Below are positions 51,361 to 59,331 of a stretch of DNA of 64,000 nt, one piece after another. How positions within the stretch are numbered: the stretch's first letter is position 1; each line of letters begins with the position of its first letter. This DNA is from Persicobacter sp. CCB-QB2 (GTDB lineage: Bacteria; Bacteroidota; Bacteroidia; Cytophagales; Cyclobacteriaceae). Where the stretch lies: the NCBI RefSeq assembly GCF_001274635.1, contig NZ_LBGV01000001.1, forward strand, positions 3,779,564 to 3,843,563, written 5' to 3'. The translations under genes and the position numbers were made by a program. Below the pieces are notes generated by a model, which ran no database searches, was not told the origin of the DNA, and saw only the letters and a list, made by a program, of their open reading frames with translations.

Positions 51361-51866
51361 ATTTTTTGCCACGAATGACTCCATTCTAATATCAGTGGGA
51401 TTGCTTCCTATTAGACACTTGACATACCACTACAGCACTTTCCACAACAATTTACCGGCCTTGATCAATTGGCGGAAAGGCATGGGTGCTGCTTCCGAAG
51501 GAGAAGACCTTATAGCGTTATTTCCACTACATAATATTCTATTCTTGATATGGTACAAATAACGCCTTGAGGGGTTCCGGAAGCAGTATCCATGGCTCGC
51601 CAGAATTGATCACAGCCTTGATTTTTTTGTTTCGTTTTTTATCAAGAAAAAATGAAAAAAGAGCTTGTTACATTTATTGATAAATGAAGTTTGTTTTTGG
51701 CTTCAAATTTCTTCCAATGAGCTTTAACAGTGACTTTTAAAAGATAAGGAAGTTGCGAACAAATTATAGGGGATTTAAGAGCGGACGCTCCTTCGATTTT
51801 GGGTCTTAGCGAGGACGCAAAAACCAGTGGTGGCAAAGTGTCGCTCTGATGGGAAGTGGTTGTGAG
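51361..51866. repeat. Tandem direct repeat, unit 1 of 3
   Basis: About 506 bp. It opens ATTTTTTGCCACGAAT and holds a block around GGCCTTGATCAATTGGCGGAAA, an inverted repeat GCGTTATTT...AAATAACGC, and a T-rich hairpin (CTTGAT...ATCAAG). It then carries TAAGGAAGTTGCGAACAAA and ends near CTTAGCGAGGACGCAAA. Short open frames inside it have no start context and differ between units, so I consider it non-coding. Confidence 0.8.
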
Positions 51867-52394
51867 ATTTTTTGCCACGAATTTTCACGAACGATTCTAT
51901 TCTAATATCAGTGGGACGCTTTCCATTAGATGCTTGTCACCCCAATACAGCACCTTCCATTACAACCTTTCGGCCTTGATCAATTGGCGGAAAGGCATGG
52001 GTGCTGCTTTCGAAGGAGAAGACCTCATAGCGTTATTTCCACTACATAATATTCTATTCCTGATATGGTAAAAATAACGCCTTGAGGGGTTCCGGAAGCA
52101 GTATCCATGGCTCGCCAGAATTGATCACCGCCTTGATTTTTTTGTTTCGTTTTTTATCAAGAAAAAATGAAAAAAAGGAGTAATGCATGCATGAATATTA
52201 GCAGCCTGTTTTTGGCCTCATATTTCACCCAATGAGCTTTAGAATTGACTTTCAAAAGATAAGGAAGTTGCGAACAAATTATAGGGGATTTAAGAGCGGA
52301 CGCTCATTCGATTTTGGGTCTTAGCGAGGACTCAAAGACCAGTGGTAGAAATCAGTGGCGGCAAGGTGTTGCTCTGATGGGAAATGGTTGTGAG
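51867..52394. repeat. Tandem direct repeat, unit 2 of 3
   Basis: About 528 bp, same order of blocks as unit 1 with substitutions and small indels; long stretches such as the region from CATGGGTGCTGCTT to TTTTTATCAAGAAAAAATG are nearly identical. It begins ATTTTTTGCCACGAAT at 51867. Confidence 0.8.
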
Positions 52395-52886
52395 ATTTTT
52401 TGCCACGAATGCCGCTAATTTTCACGAATGATTCTGTTCTAATATCAGCGGGATTACTTTCCATAAGATGCTTGTCACACCACTACAGCACCTTCCACAA
52501 CAACCTACCGGCCTTGATCAATTGGCGGAAAGACATGGGTGCTGCTTCCGAAGAAGAATACCTCATAGCGTTATTTCCACTACATAATATTCTATTCTTG
52601 ATATGGTACAAATAACGCCTTGAGGGGTTCCGGAAGCAGTCTCCATGGCTCGCCAGAATTGATCACAGCCTTGATTTTTTTGTTTCGTTTTTTATCAAGA
52701 AAAAATGAAAAAAAGGAGTAATGCATGCATGAATATTAGCAGCCTGTTTTTGGCCTTATATTTCACCCAATGGACTTTAGAATTGATTTTCAAAAGATAA
52801 GGGAGGAGGGAACAAAGTATAGCGGATTCATGAGCGGACGCTCATTCGATTTTGAGTCTTAGCGAGGACGCAAAGACCAGTGGCGG
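52395..52886. repeat. Tandem direct repeat, unit 3 of 3
   Basis: About 490 bp, again the same block order, starting ATTTTTTGCCACGAAT at 52395 and ending near the AGCGAGGACGCAAAGACC block. Units 2 and 3 share an insertion-type block (GGAGTAATGCATGCATGAATATTAG shortened here to GGAGTAATGCATGCATG) absent from unit 1, so they look most recently duplicated. Confidence 0.75.
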
Positions 52887-52962
52887 ATCATTCAAAGCCT
52901 GCGTCATTTGTGCTAAATCATGAGAGGGTAAGGTGGCTAGGAGCGGGAAGTAGCTCAGCCAT

Positions 52963-53094
52963 GCGGCGGGCAGTGCCCCGCCCGGCCGAGGGATACCGGC
53001 ATTGTTGGAGCTCCTTTTTGTCCTTTGGAGCCAAAACTACAAAAAGAGCGACTGCCTGTAGCCCGGTGCGGAGGGCACCGAAGCACGGCCCCTC
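52963..53094. repeat. Dispersed intergenic element, copy 2
   Basis: About 130 bp with the same architecture as 45407-45536: a GC-rich inverted patch (GGGCAGTGCCCCGCCC), GGGATA, TTGGAGCTCCTTTTTG, a loop, CAAAAAGAGCGACTGCC, AGCCCG, and a GGTGC...GCACC hairpin. It lies between the tandem repeats and pheS. Small ORFs crossing it on both strands are by-products of its GC content. Confidence 0.6.
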
Positions 53095-53199
53095 AAAAAA
53101 ATACAAGATCATGATTGGTGGATATCTGAAATGAGGACTTTCTGAGTTGGAAAGTGAAATATTTTGGAGCCCCAAGGTTTAAGCTTGTGAGCCTTTTAA

Positions 53200-53230
53200 T
53201 TTTTATTTCCAAGGGGTTTGATTAATTTTG
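53200..53230 (+). promoter_or_regulatory. Promoter of pheS
   Basis: TTTT (53200-53203), 19 bp, TAATTTTG (53223-53230), close to TTTG-N19-TAnnTTTG. The leader of about 50 bases contains a perfect CGGCC-ATTTG-GGCCG hairpin (53254-53268) with no T-run. Confidence 0.6.
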
Positions 53231-53285
53231 TGACCTTAAATTGGAATATGTACCGGCCATTTGGGCCGTCAATGATAGATGATCT

Positions 53286-54314
53286 ATGAAAGAGAAAGTT
53301 GAAGAACTCAAAAAGGAGATCGAAGGCTATATTGTAGGTACTGCCGAGGAATTGGAGCAGTATAGAATGAAATTCATCAGCCGTAAGTCGGTAGTGGGTG
53401 ACCTTTTTAATGATTTGAAGTCTGCGGATGCAGAAATCAAGCGTGAAATGGGCCGTACCCTGAATGAATTGAAAAACCTTGCACAGGACAAGTTTAAGGA
53501 GTTTGTCAGTGATTTGGACAATAAGGCGACGGATCAGAAATTGGAGAGTGTGCCGGATTTGACTTTGCCTTCAGCGGCAGATCAGCTGGGTGCTCAACAC
53601 CCGATTTTGGCGACCAAGGCCCGCATTATTGAGATTTTCGAGCGAATTGGTTTTAACCTTTCCGAAGGGCCGGAAATCGAGGATGATTGGCATAACTTCT
53701 CGGCATTGAACTTCCCGGAGAATCACCCGGCGCGTGAGATGCAGGATACTTTCTTTATTGAGCGTGATCCGGATATTGCTTTGCGTACGCATACTTCTTC
53801 GGTGCAGGTACGCGTGATGGAAAATGAGAAGCCTCCGATTCGTACTTTATCTCCGGGCCGCGTGTACCGTAATGAGGCAATTTCTGCTCGTGCGCACTGT
53901 GTGTTCCATCAGGTGGAGGGCTTATACATTGATGAGAACGTTTCTTTCAAGGATTTGAAGCAGACGCTTTATCACTTCGTGAAAGAGCTTTTCGGTAAGG
54001 ATACAAAGATCCGTTTCCGTCCGTCATTCTTCCCATTTACAGAGCCTTCTGTGGAGGTGGACATCTCTTGTAATATTTGTAAGGGTAAAGGATGTAACAT
54101 CTGTAAGTACACTGGATGGGTAGAAATTGGTGGCGCTGGTATGGTAGATCCAAATGTATTGAAAGCATCCAATATTGATCCGGAGAAATATTCCGGTTTT
54201 GCTTTCGGTATGGGTATTGAGCGTATTACGATGCTGCTTTACCAAATCAATGATTTGAGGCTGTTTACGGAAAACGATGTTCGCTTCCTGAAGCAGTTTA
54301 AAAATATAAAATAA
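53286..54314 (+). CDS. pheS: Phenylalanine-tRNA ligase alpha subunit
   Basis: A 342-residue class II aminoacyl-tRNA synthetase subunit. The N-terminal coiled coil (about residues 1-90) is followed by motif 1, motif 2 with [21 protein letters not shown] (about 194-214) and motif 3 [16 protein letters not shown] (about 308-323). The typical Cys-rich loop [20 protein letters not shown] is also present. It charges tRNA-Phe with PheT, which is not in this window. The length is standard. A terminator follows directly. Confidence 0.97.
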   Translation: MKEKVEELKKEIEGYIVGTAEELEQYRMKFISRKSVVGDLFNDLKSADAEIKREMGRTLNELKNLAQDKFKEFVSDLDNKATDQKLESVPDLTLPSAADQLGAQHPILATKARIIEIFERIGFNLSEGPEIEDDWHNFSALNFPENHPAREMQDTFFIERDPDIALRTHTSSVQVRVMENEKPPIRTLSPGRVYRNEAISARAHCVFHQVEGLYIDENVSFKDLKQTLYHFVKELFGKDTKIRFRPSFFPFTEPSVEVDISCNICKGKGCNICKYTGWVEIGGAGMVDPNVLKASNIDPEKYSGFAFGMGIERITMLLYQINDLRLFTENDVRFLKQFKNIK

Positions 54315-54333
54315 GCTTTTGGCTTATATCTGG

Positions 54334-54365
54334 AAGGCATCAAGAGTATTTTTGATGCCTTTTTT
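54334..54365 (+). terminator. Terminator after pheS
   Basis: AAGGCATCAA / TTGATGCCTT stem with an 8-nt loop and T-run. Confidence 0.85.
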
Positions 54366-54411
54366 CTTCCCTCATTAACCTGCTTTTTTATTTACCCAAC
54401 AAAAAGAAGCA

Positions 54412-54843
54412 ATGCGACAATTTTTAACTCTTTGCACTTTAGTGCTGCTCATGGCTTGTTCGGATTCCTATGAAGGGCCGAGATTACCTTATAAACATGT
54501 GGATGTCACTGTGACGGGTTTGCAAACAGATCCTACGCTTAACCAGCCCAATGGTTATAAATACGTGTCCGGTGGTTTAAAAGGTATCGTGGTGATTAAC
54601 TTTGGCGGTGGGACTTACCGAGCCTTTGATCGTCACTGTTCTTTGGTTTTAGAAGATGATGGCTGTGTACAGGTCAGTGTTGATGGGGATACGAATTATA
54701 CTCAACTAGTGGATCCTTGTACAGAATGTGGATCCCGATTTGGGAGGGATGGCAGTTATATTTCCGGTCCTGCATTATATCCCTTACTGGAATATCGGGT
54801 GACCGTCGAAAGCCCGAATGTTTTGCGCATTCAGAATCTGTAA
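54412..54843 (+). CDS. Lipoprotein with degenerate Rieske-like fold
   Basis: A 143-residue protein with a lipoprotein signal (LLMAC at residues 13-17). The rest reads like a small Rieske domain: IVVINFGGGTYRAFDRHCSL, then DPCTECGSRFGRDGSY and SGPALYPLLEYRV. The canonical cluster ligands are CxH and CxxH; here the sites are RHC and CTEC, so a [2Fe-2S] Rieske cluster probably does not form in the usual way. I cannot assign a function. It is probably attached to the periplasmic or outer membrane face. It stands between pheS and the convergent rhomboid gene. Confidence 0.7.
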   Translation: MRQFLTLCTLVLLMACSDSYEGPRLPYKHVDVTVTGLQTDPTLNQPNGYKYVSGGLKGIVVINFGGGTYRAFDRHCSLVLEDDGCVQVSVDGDTNYTQLVDPCTECGSRFGRDGSYISGPALYPLLEYRVTVESPNVLRIQNL

Positions 54844-54860
54844 CAGACAGGATGCCTCAA

Positions 54861-54899
54861 AAAAAATCCCCTTCGAGAATATGTCGAAGGGGATTTTTT
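54861..54899. terminator. Bidirectional terminator between the lipoprotein and rhomboid genes
   Basis: A 16-bp perfect stem AAAAAATCCCCTTCGA / TCGAAGGGGATTTTTT with a 7-nt loop, flanked by A- and T-runs between convergent genes. Confidence 0.9.
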
Positions 54900-55804
54900 T
54901 ATTTCTTGCTGGCATTGAAGAGTTTTTCTTTTTCTTCCTTGGTGAGGCTTTCATAGCCACTTTCGGAGATTTTATCAAGTATGGAATCAATTACTGCCTG
55001 ATCCACTTCAATATTGCCACTGGCCTTGGCATTGTATCGATAATTGGTTTTGTATTCCGCTTTGTGCGTGACCTTTATTTTGGAAGGACGCTTAAACAAA
55101 TTGCTGAACTTTCTGCCAATACCGGAAAACCAGTTTCCGAAATCGATATTATGCCGGTTGATATTACTCATGTAAAGAAAGCCAATAGCAGCTCCTGCCA
55201 AATGAGCAATATTACCACCCGCATTACCACCTGTGGAGTTGGCCAGAGAAAACACTACATATACCGCAGCAATGTATTTGATGGCCACAGAACCAAAGAA
55301 TAGCAGGTTAACTCTGTAATTCGGGACCAGGGCTGCAGCCCCTACCACTATAGCGTATACCCCAGCGGAGGCCCCCAACATTTTACTACCAGCAACATCT
55401 CCCGCAAAATAGGGAAGCGTGTTGTAAAGTAATAGGTAGAAAAGTCCACCGGCCACTCCCCCTAAGATGTATAAGGTAATCACTTTTCCGGGTCCCTTAA
55501 ACTCCATGATGATATTCCCGAACCAATACAGGAATAACATATTGAAAAGCAGGTGAAAAGGGGCTTCATGAAGGAAAAAATAAGTGAAGAGTGTCCAGGG
55601 TTTATACAAAAACTGGTGGATGTCCGCAGGGATCATCAGATAGGACATCATCTCCAGATAAATCTCTCGAAATCCCGCAAAAGTCATAATGACTTTTGTT
55701 AATAGCACTGCGAAAAATACAGTGACATTAATCAAAATTAATTGGATTAGACCGTTGTTTGGCCGGTTCCAGGTGCTTTTAAAATCGTTGAATATACCGT
55801 TCAT
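54899..55804 (-). CDS. Rhomboid-family intramembrane serine protease (first gene)
   Basis: A 301-residue protein with about six TM helices. The catalytic Ser is in LGASAGVYAIVVG (about residue 145) and the catalytic His in GNIAHLAGAAIGF (about 200). A soluble C-terminal tail of about 85 residues is rich in Lys, Ser and Glu. Rhomboids cleave membrane proteins inside the bilayer. The start is the ATG at 55804. It lies just downstream of a second rhomboid gene on the same strand. Confidence 0.92.
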   Translation of the reverse strand: MNGIFNDFKSTWNRPNNGLIQLILINVTVFFAVLLTKVIMTFAGFREIYLEMMSYLMIPADIHQFLYKPWTLFTYFFLHEAPFHLLFNMLFLYWFGNIIMEFKGPGKVITLYILGGVAGGLFYLLLYNTLPYFAGDVAGSKMLGASAGVYAIVVGAAALVPNYRVNLLFFGSVAIKYIAAVYVVFSLANSTGGNAGGNIAHLAGAAIGFLYMSNINRHNIDFGNWFSGIGRKFSNLFKRPSKIKVTHKAEYKTNYRYNAKASGNIEVDQAVIDSILDKISESGYESLTKEEKEKLFNASKK

Positions 55805-55872
55805 TCTTGTGCTCAGTCTTACTAAAGAATTAACGAAAAATTAAGGGGTCGGTTTGTACTACCGGCCAAGCT

Positions 55873-56697
55873 TTAATAAAAATTGCCATGTTGCTTTTTC
55901 CACTGGCGAAGGATGAGGTAGCCTACCAACATGCCGGCAATGTGGGCAAAATGCGCTACATTGTCTCCGGGGCGTTGAGAAACCCCTGACAGAAACTCGT
56001 AGGCGCCATAGAACATCACCAGGTATTTAGCCTTTATCGGGATTGGCGGAAAGAGTAACATCAGTTGCATATCTGGGAATAATAGGCCGAAAGCCAGAAT
56101 AATTCCAAATATAGCACCGGAAGCACCAACGAGTAAAAACTGATCTCGGGCATTGCTATAAGCTTCAGAGATTTGATAAACCAATTGTTTACTCTGCGCT
56201 TCAAACTGGCTGCCGCCACCCTGTTCTGCATACTCATATTTGAAGTCGCGCAGGGCCCCGATTCTCAGGTATTGGTCCGCATGGCGTTCCAATACATTGA
56301 TCACATCCGTAAAATCAGCGGTAGTGGGGTGTTCAATTTTCTGGTAATGCTGCAGGCTGTTTTTAACATATAGGGTTTCTAATCCACCGGAGCCCGCATA
56401 CAGCACTCCTGCTCCAATGCCGCAGGCCATATAGTAAACCAAAAACCTTTTAGACCCCCACACTTGCTCTAATAGCGGCCCAAAGATAAACAAGCCAAAC
56501 ATATTTGAGAAAAGGTGCCAGAAACCTCCATGTAAAAACATATAGGTAACAATCTGGAAAGGAAGGAAATAGGTGCTATTGATGTATCTTAAGGCGCCAT
56601 AATTGGTGACGCCGGGAAGGATATATTCTGCCAAAAAGTACACCGCTGCATTAATGATCAGCAGGTTTTTCACCATGGGAGTGATTCTTCCGAACAT
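55873..56697 (-). CDS. Rhomboid-family intramembrane serine protease (second gene)
   Basis: A 274-residue rhomboid. The first loop contains MFLHGGFWHLFSNMFGLFIFG (family HxxxN motif), the catalytic Ser is in VGASGAIFGI and the catalytic His in NVAHFAHIAGMLVGY. A soluble insertion of about 60 residues (about 108-175) interrupts the domain. It is the promoter-proximal member of the rhomboid pair; the two genes are 68 bp apart and not closely similar outside the core motifs. Confidence 0.92.
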   Translation of the reverse strand: MFGRITPMVKNLLIINAAVYFLAEYILPGVTNYGALRYINSTYFLPFQIVTYMFLHGGFWHLFSNMFGLFIFGPLLEQVWGSKRFLVYYMACGIGAGVLYAGSGGLETLYVKNSLQHYQKIEHPTTADFTDVINVLERHADQYLRIGALRDFKYEYAEQGGGSQFEAQSKQLVYQISEAYSNARDQFLLVGASGAIFGIILAFGLLFPDMQLMLLFPPIPIKAKYLVMFYGAYEFLSGVSQRPGDNVAHFAHIAGMLVGYLILRQWKKQHGNFY

Positions 56698-56715
56698 ATA
56701 GGGTTATTTAAAGAA

Positions 56716-56754
56716 TGAAAAATGACCTGTACTAAAGCGAACAAGCACAGGTCA
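56716..56754 (-). terminator. Terminator after mutL
   Basis: On the minus strand an 8-bp perfect stem TGACCTGT / ACAGGTCA with a 16-nt loop is followed by TTTTTCATTC. It lies 64 bp after the mutL stop and upstream of the rhomboid pair. Confidence 0.75.
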
Positions 56755-56760
56755 AATGTA
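56753..56760 (-). promoter_or_regulatory. -7 promoter element of the rhomboid pair
   Basis: Minus-strand TACATTTG matches TAnnTTTG, 56 bp before the rhomboid ATG at 56697; it overlaps the base of the mutL terminator. No good -33 element. Confidence 0.4.
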
Positions 56761-56817
56761 AATAATAATATTTATAAAATAATGTCGATACCAGACGCTT
56801 AAGCATTCTTGTACGAA

Positions 56818-58815
56818 TTATTGAAATAAATCGCCAATTTTATCGCCGTCCAGTACGGAAAAAGTTTTCTGCCCATTGGGGGCGTAATTGGGGTTAGCGC
56901 AGGCAAAAAGCTGCTCAAGCAGATTACGCATTTCCTCCTCTGTTAGGCGGGTCCCACTTTTGATGGAAGATCTTTTGGCAATGGCCCGGGCAATATTGTC
57001 CTGACGGTTCAGGGAAAGATCCTGCTGATTTTGTTTGTACTGTTCCAGTAGCCCTTCGAAAAGCGCCTGCTCTCCAGAGCCCTGGGTGTTGCAGTCAGCA
57101 GGAATGCCATTCAGGCTGATGACATTGCCCTCTTTCAGGTCAAAGTCAAATCCCAGATGGCGGATTTCTTCCTCCAGGTCCAGCACCAGATTGTAGTCCG
57201 CCACATTGAGCGGAATGCTTTGTGGAAACAAAAATTGCTGGGAGGAACCGGTTTTGGTCACCAGGGTGGCCGCATATTTTTCGTACAATACCCGCTCATG
57301 GGCCGCCTGCTGATCAATCAGCATCAGACCGGTGTTGGACGATACCCCGATATAGCGATTTAATACCTGAAAAGGATGTTGGATCTCTTCGGTATCCAGA
57401 AATTCCGAACTCAGGCGGTCACGCTTCCGCATTTGGTTGGCGGCACTTTCAAAGGTGATGCTTTGCGGGCTGCTAGTACTAGAAGCTGGGCGAGAATAAG
57501 AGACAGGTCGTTCCGCGCTTTTTTGAACCACCTCCGGCATAGGGGCATAATCATCCCGCTTGCCCTCTGCTTCGAAAGATTTTTCCCAGCTGCTGCTATT
57601 GGCTTGTGAGCGGAAGATATTGTTTTCCTTAACCGCAGGCTTAGGCTCACTTTGCTGTCCCAGGGATTGTATAAAGGAGGCAGCCTCCTGGTCACGAGCT
57701 TGGATCGGAGTGTCATCCTTGCCTTTGGTAGAAATCATTTCCTGATCCAACTCTTCCGGGCTGGCATCTATATTCAGCAAAGGCGTAAAGTTGACATTGC
57801 TGTCAAAATCCAGGGCCGGTGCCAGATGATGCGAGCCAATGGCCTGACGAACGGTAGCCTGTAAAATGGCATAGACCGTTTTTTCATCATCAAACTTAAT
57901 CTCTGTTTTGGTGGGGTGAACGTTGATGTCAATCTGCCCCGGATCCATCTCCAGAAAAATGACATAAAAAGGAAAGCTGTCCTTATTCAGCAGCCCTTCG
58001 TAGGCATTGGTGATGGCATGGTTGAGGTAGCTGCTTTTTATAAAGCGGTTGTTGACAAAGATGAATTGTTCTCCCCGGGTTTTCTTAGCGCCTTCCGGCT
58101 TGCCCACATAGCCGGTGATTTTCAGATTGGGAACCTCCTCCTCCAGAGGCACCAACTGACGGCGGTGGTTTTTACCAAAAATATTGACGATCCTCTGGGA
58201 AAGCTTGCTTTTGGGTAATTTGAACACCTCCCGATCATTCAGGTTCAGGGAAAAGCCTATTTCCGGATGCGCCAGGGCTAATCGTTGGAAATCATCAATA
58301 ATGTGCTTTTGCTCTACCTGATTACTTTTCAGGAACTTTCTTCTGGCCGGCACATTGTAAAATAAATTCTTTACGGCAAAAGATGTTCCCTGAGGGGCTG
58401 CCACAGGATTTTGCTCTTTGAATTCCGATCCTTCATTGAGAATCATCGTGCCTACCTCATCAATCTCCTGTTTGGTTTTCAGCTCTACCTGCGCTACCGC
58501 GGCTATGGAGGCTATGGCCTCACCACGAAACCCCATGGTTTGGATGGAAAACAAGTCCTCAGAAGTACTGATCTTGGAAGTGGCATGTCGCTCAAAACTC
58601 ATGCGGGCATCGGAGGGGCTCATGCCTTTGCCATTATCGATTACCTGAATAAGTGATTTTCCGGCATTTTTGATGATCACCTGAATTTCATTAGCACCGG
58701 CGTCAATGGCATTTTCCATCAACTCCTTCACCACGGAGGCCGGACGCTGTACTACTTCCCCGGCAGCGATCTGATTGGCCAGTGCATCGGGAAGTAATTT
58801 AATAATATCTGACAT
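56818..58815 (-). CDS. mutL: DNA mismatch repair protein MutL
   Basis: A 665-residue GHKL ATPase mismatch repair factor. N-terminal motifs are IAAGEVVQRPASVVKELMENAIDAGA, DNGKGM and GFRGEAIASI. A low-complexity linker (about 370-460) leads to the C-terminal dimerisation domain. The metal-binding endonuclease motif DQHAxxExxxxE reads DQQAAHERVLYE (about residues 499-510), and the usual CPHGRP near the end reads APNGQK. The endonuclease site is therefore probably altered or absent. The rest looks intact and functional. Confidence 0.95.
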   Translation of the reverse strand: MSDIIKLLPDALANQIAAGEVVQRPASVVKELMENAIDAGANEIQVIIKNAGKSLIQVIDNGKGMSPSDARMSFERHATSKISTSEDLFSIQTMGFRGEAIASIAAVAQVELKTKQEIDEVGTMILNEGSEFKEQNPVAAPQGTSFAVKNLFYNVPARRKFLKSNQVEQKHIIDDFQRLALAHPEIGFSLNLNDREVFKLPKSKLSQRIVNIFGKNHRRQLVPLEEEVPNLKITGYVGKPEGAKKTRGEQFIFVNNRFIKSSYLNHAITNAYEGLLNKDSFPFYVIFLEMDPGQIDINVHPTKTEIKFDDEKTVYAILQATVRQAIGSHHLAPALDFDSNVNFTPLLNIDASPEELDQEMISTKGKDDTPIQARDQEAASFIQSLGQQSEPKPAVKENNIFRSQANSSSWEKSFEAEGKRDDYAPMPEVVQKSAERPVSYSRPASSTSSPQSITFESAANQMRKRDRLSSEFLDTEEIQHPFQVLNRYIGVSSNTGLMLIDQQAAHERVLYEKYAATLVTKTGSSQQFLFPQSIPLNVADYNLVLDLEEEIRHLGFDFDLKEGNVISLNGIPADCNTQGSGEQALFEGLLEQYKQNQQDLSLNRQDNIARAIAKRSSIKSGTRLTEEEMRNLLEQLFACANPNYAPNGQKTFSVLDGDKIGDLFQ

Positions 58816-58854
58816 GCAAATTTAAACCTTTGAGGTAGGGAATAGAATGGGAAA

Positions 58855-59205
58855 TTATAAAATGCCTTTTACTTTCATGTAAATATAAGCAGCAATAAAG
58901 ATTCCGAAAAAATATAAGGCCCAATCTCCGTAGAACCAGTAAATCGCCATGGTAACGGTTAAGCCCACTACCATCAGTCCCTGTGCCATTCCGGCTTTGG
59001 GGCTGGTGGCCTTGCCCCGGCTGCGGTCAAAGCCCGCTCGAATATTAGCGGAATAGCGGTCTTTGTCACCATCCGCTTCCTCCTTCATTTGAGATGCTAC
59101 AACTCTTCTCCTTTCCTCTACATATTCCTTAACCGGATCATAGTAGCGAGGCTTAATATGGAATTGTTGATGTTTCGGAGTTTTGAAGAGTGATGGAAGT
59201 CTCAT
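58855..59205 (-). CDS. Conserved hypothetical membrane protein
   Basis: 116 residues from the ATG at 59205. A soluble, highly charged N-terminal half (about 1-70, with RYYDPVKEYVEERRR) precedes a hydrophobic C-terminal region with one or two TM helices (about 75-112). I do not recognise a named family, but small proteins with this charged-then-membrane layout are frequent in Bacteroidetes. It lies 39 bp upstream of mutL on the same strand, so mutL may be co-transcribed with it. Confidence 0.7.
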   Translation of the reverse strand: MRLPSLFKTPKHQQFHIKPRYYDPVKEYVEERRRVVASQMKEEADGDKDRYSANIRAGFDRSRGKATSPKAGMAQGLMVVGLTVTMAIYWFYGDWALYFFGIFIAAYIYMKVKGIL

Positions 59206-59232
59206 AATTTTTTTTGTTTGATGAGCGTAATG

Positions 59233-59240
59233 CAAATTTA
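59233..59240 (-). promoter_or_regulatory. -7 promoter element of the hypothetical gene-mutL unit
   Basis: Minus-strand TAAATTTG matches TAnnTTTG 28 bp before the ATG at 59205. No clear -33 element. Confidence 0.4.
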
Positions 59241-59331
59241 ATGATTTTGATTTAAACCGTAATCATCGCATTTTCGCTTCTGACGTAAAATTAGCGGATT
59301 ATTCATTTTTGGTCAAAGTCTGAACCCCTCG

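Noticed and set aside
51326..52615. Three similar short ORFs (71-78 codons) in the tandem repeats
   Set aside because: They resemble each other only because the DNA repeats. Starts and flanks differ, there is no ribosome-binding context and no recognisable protein family.
51361..52886. Possible CRISPR array
   Set aside because: The units are about 500 bp with no short repeat-spacer pattern and no cas genes in the window.
52880..53175. Short ORFs on both strands over the GC-rich repeat
   Set aside because: They are explained by the dispersed hairpin element, with no family features and overlapping opposite frames.
58817..58824. TAnnTTTG box (minus strand) directly before mutL
   Set aside because: It would place the transcript start inside the coding region; it is probably chance in an AT-rich gap.
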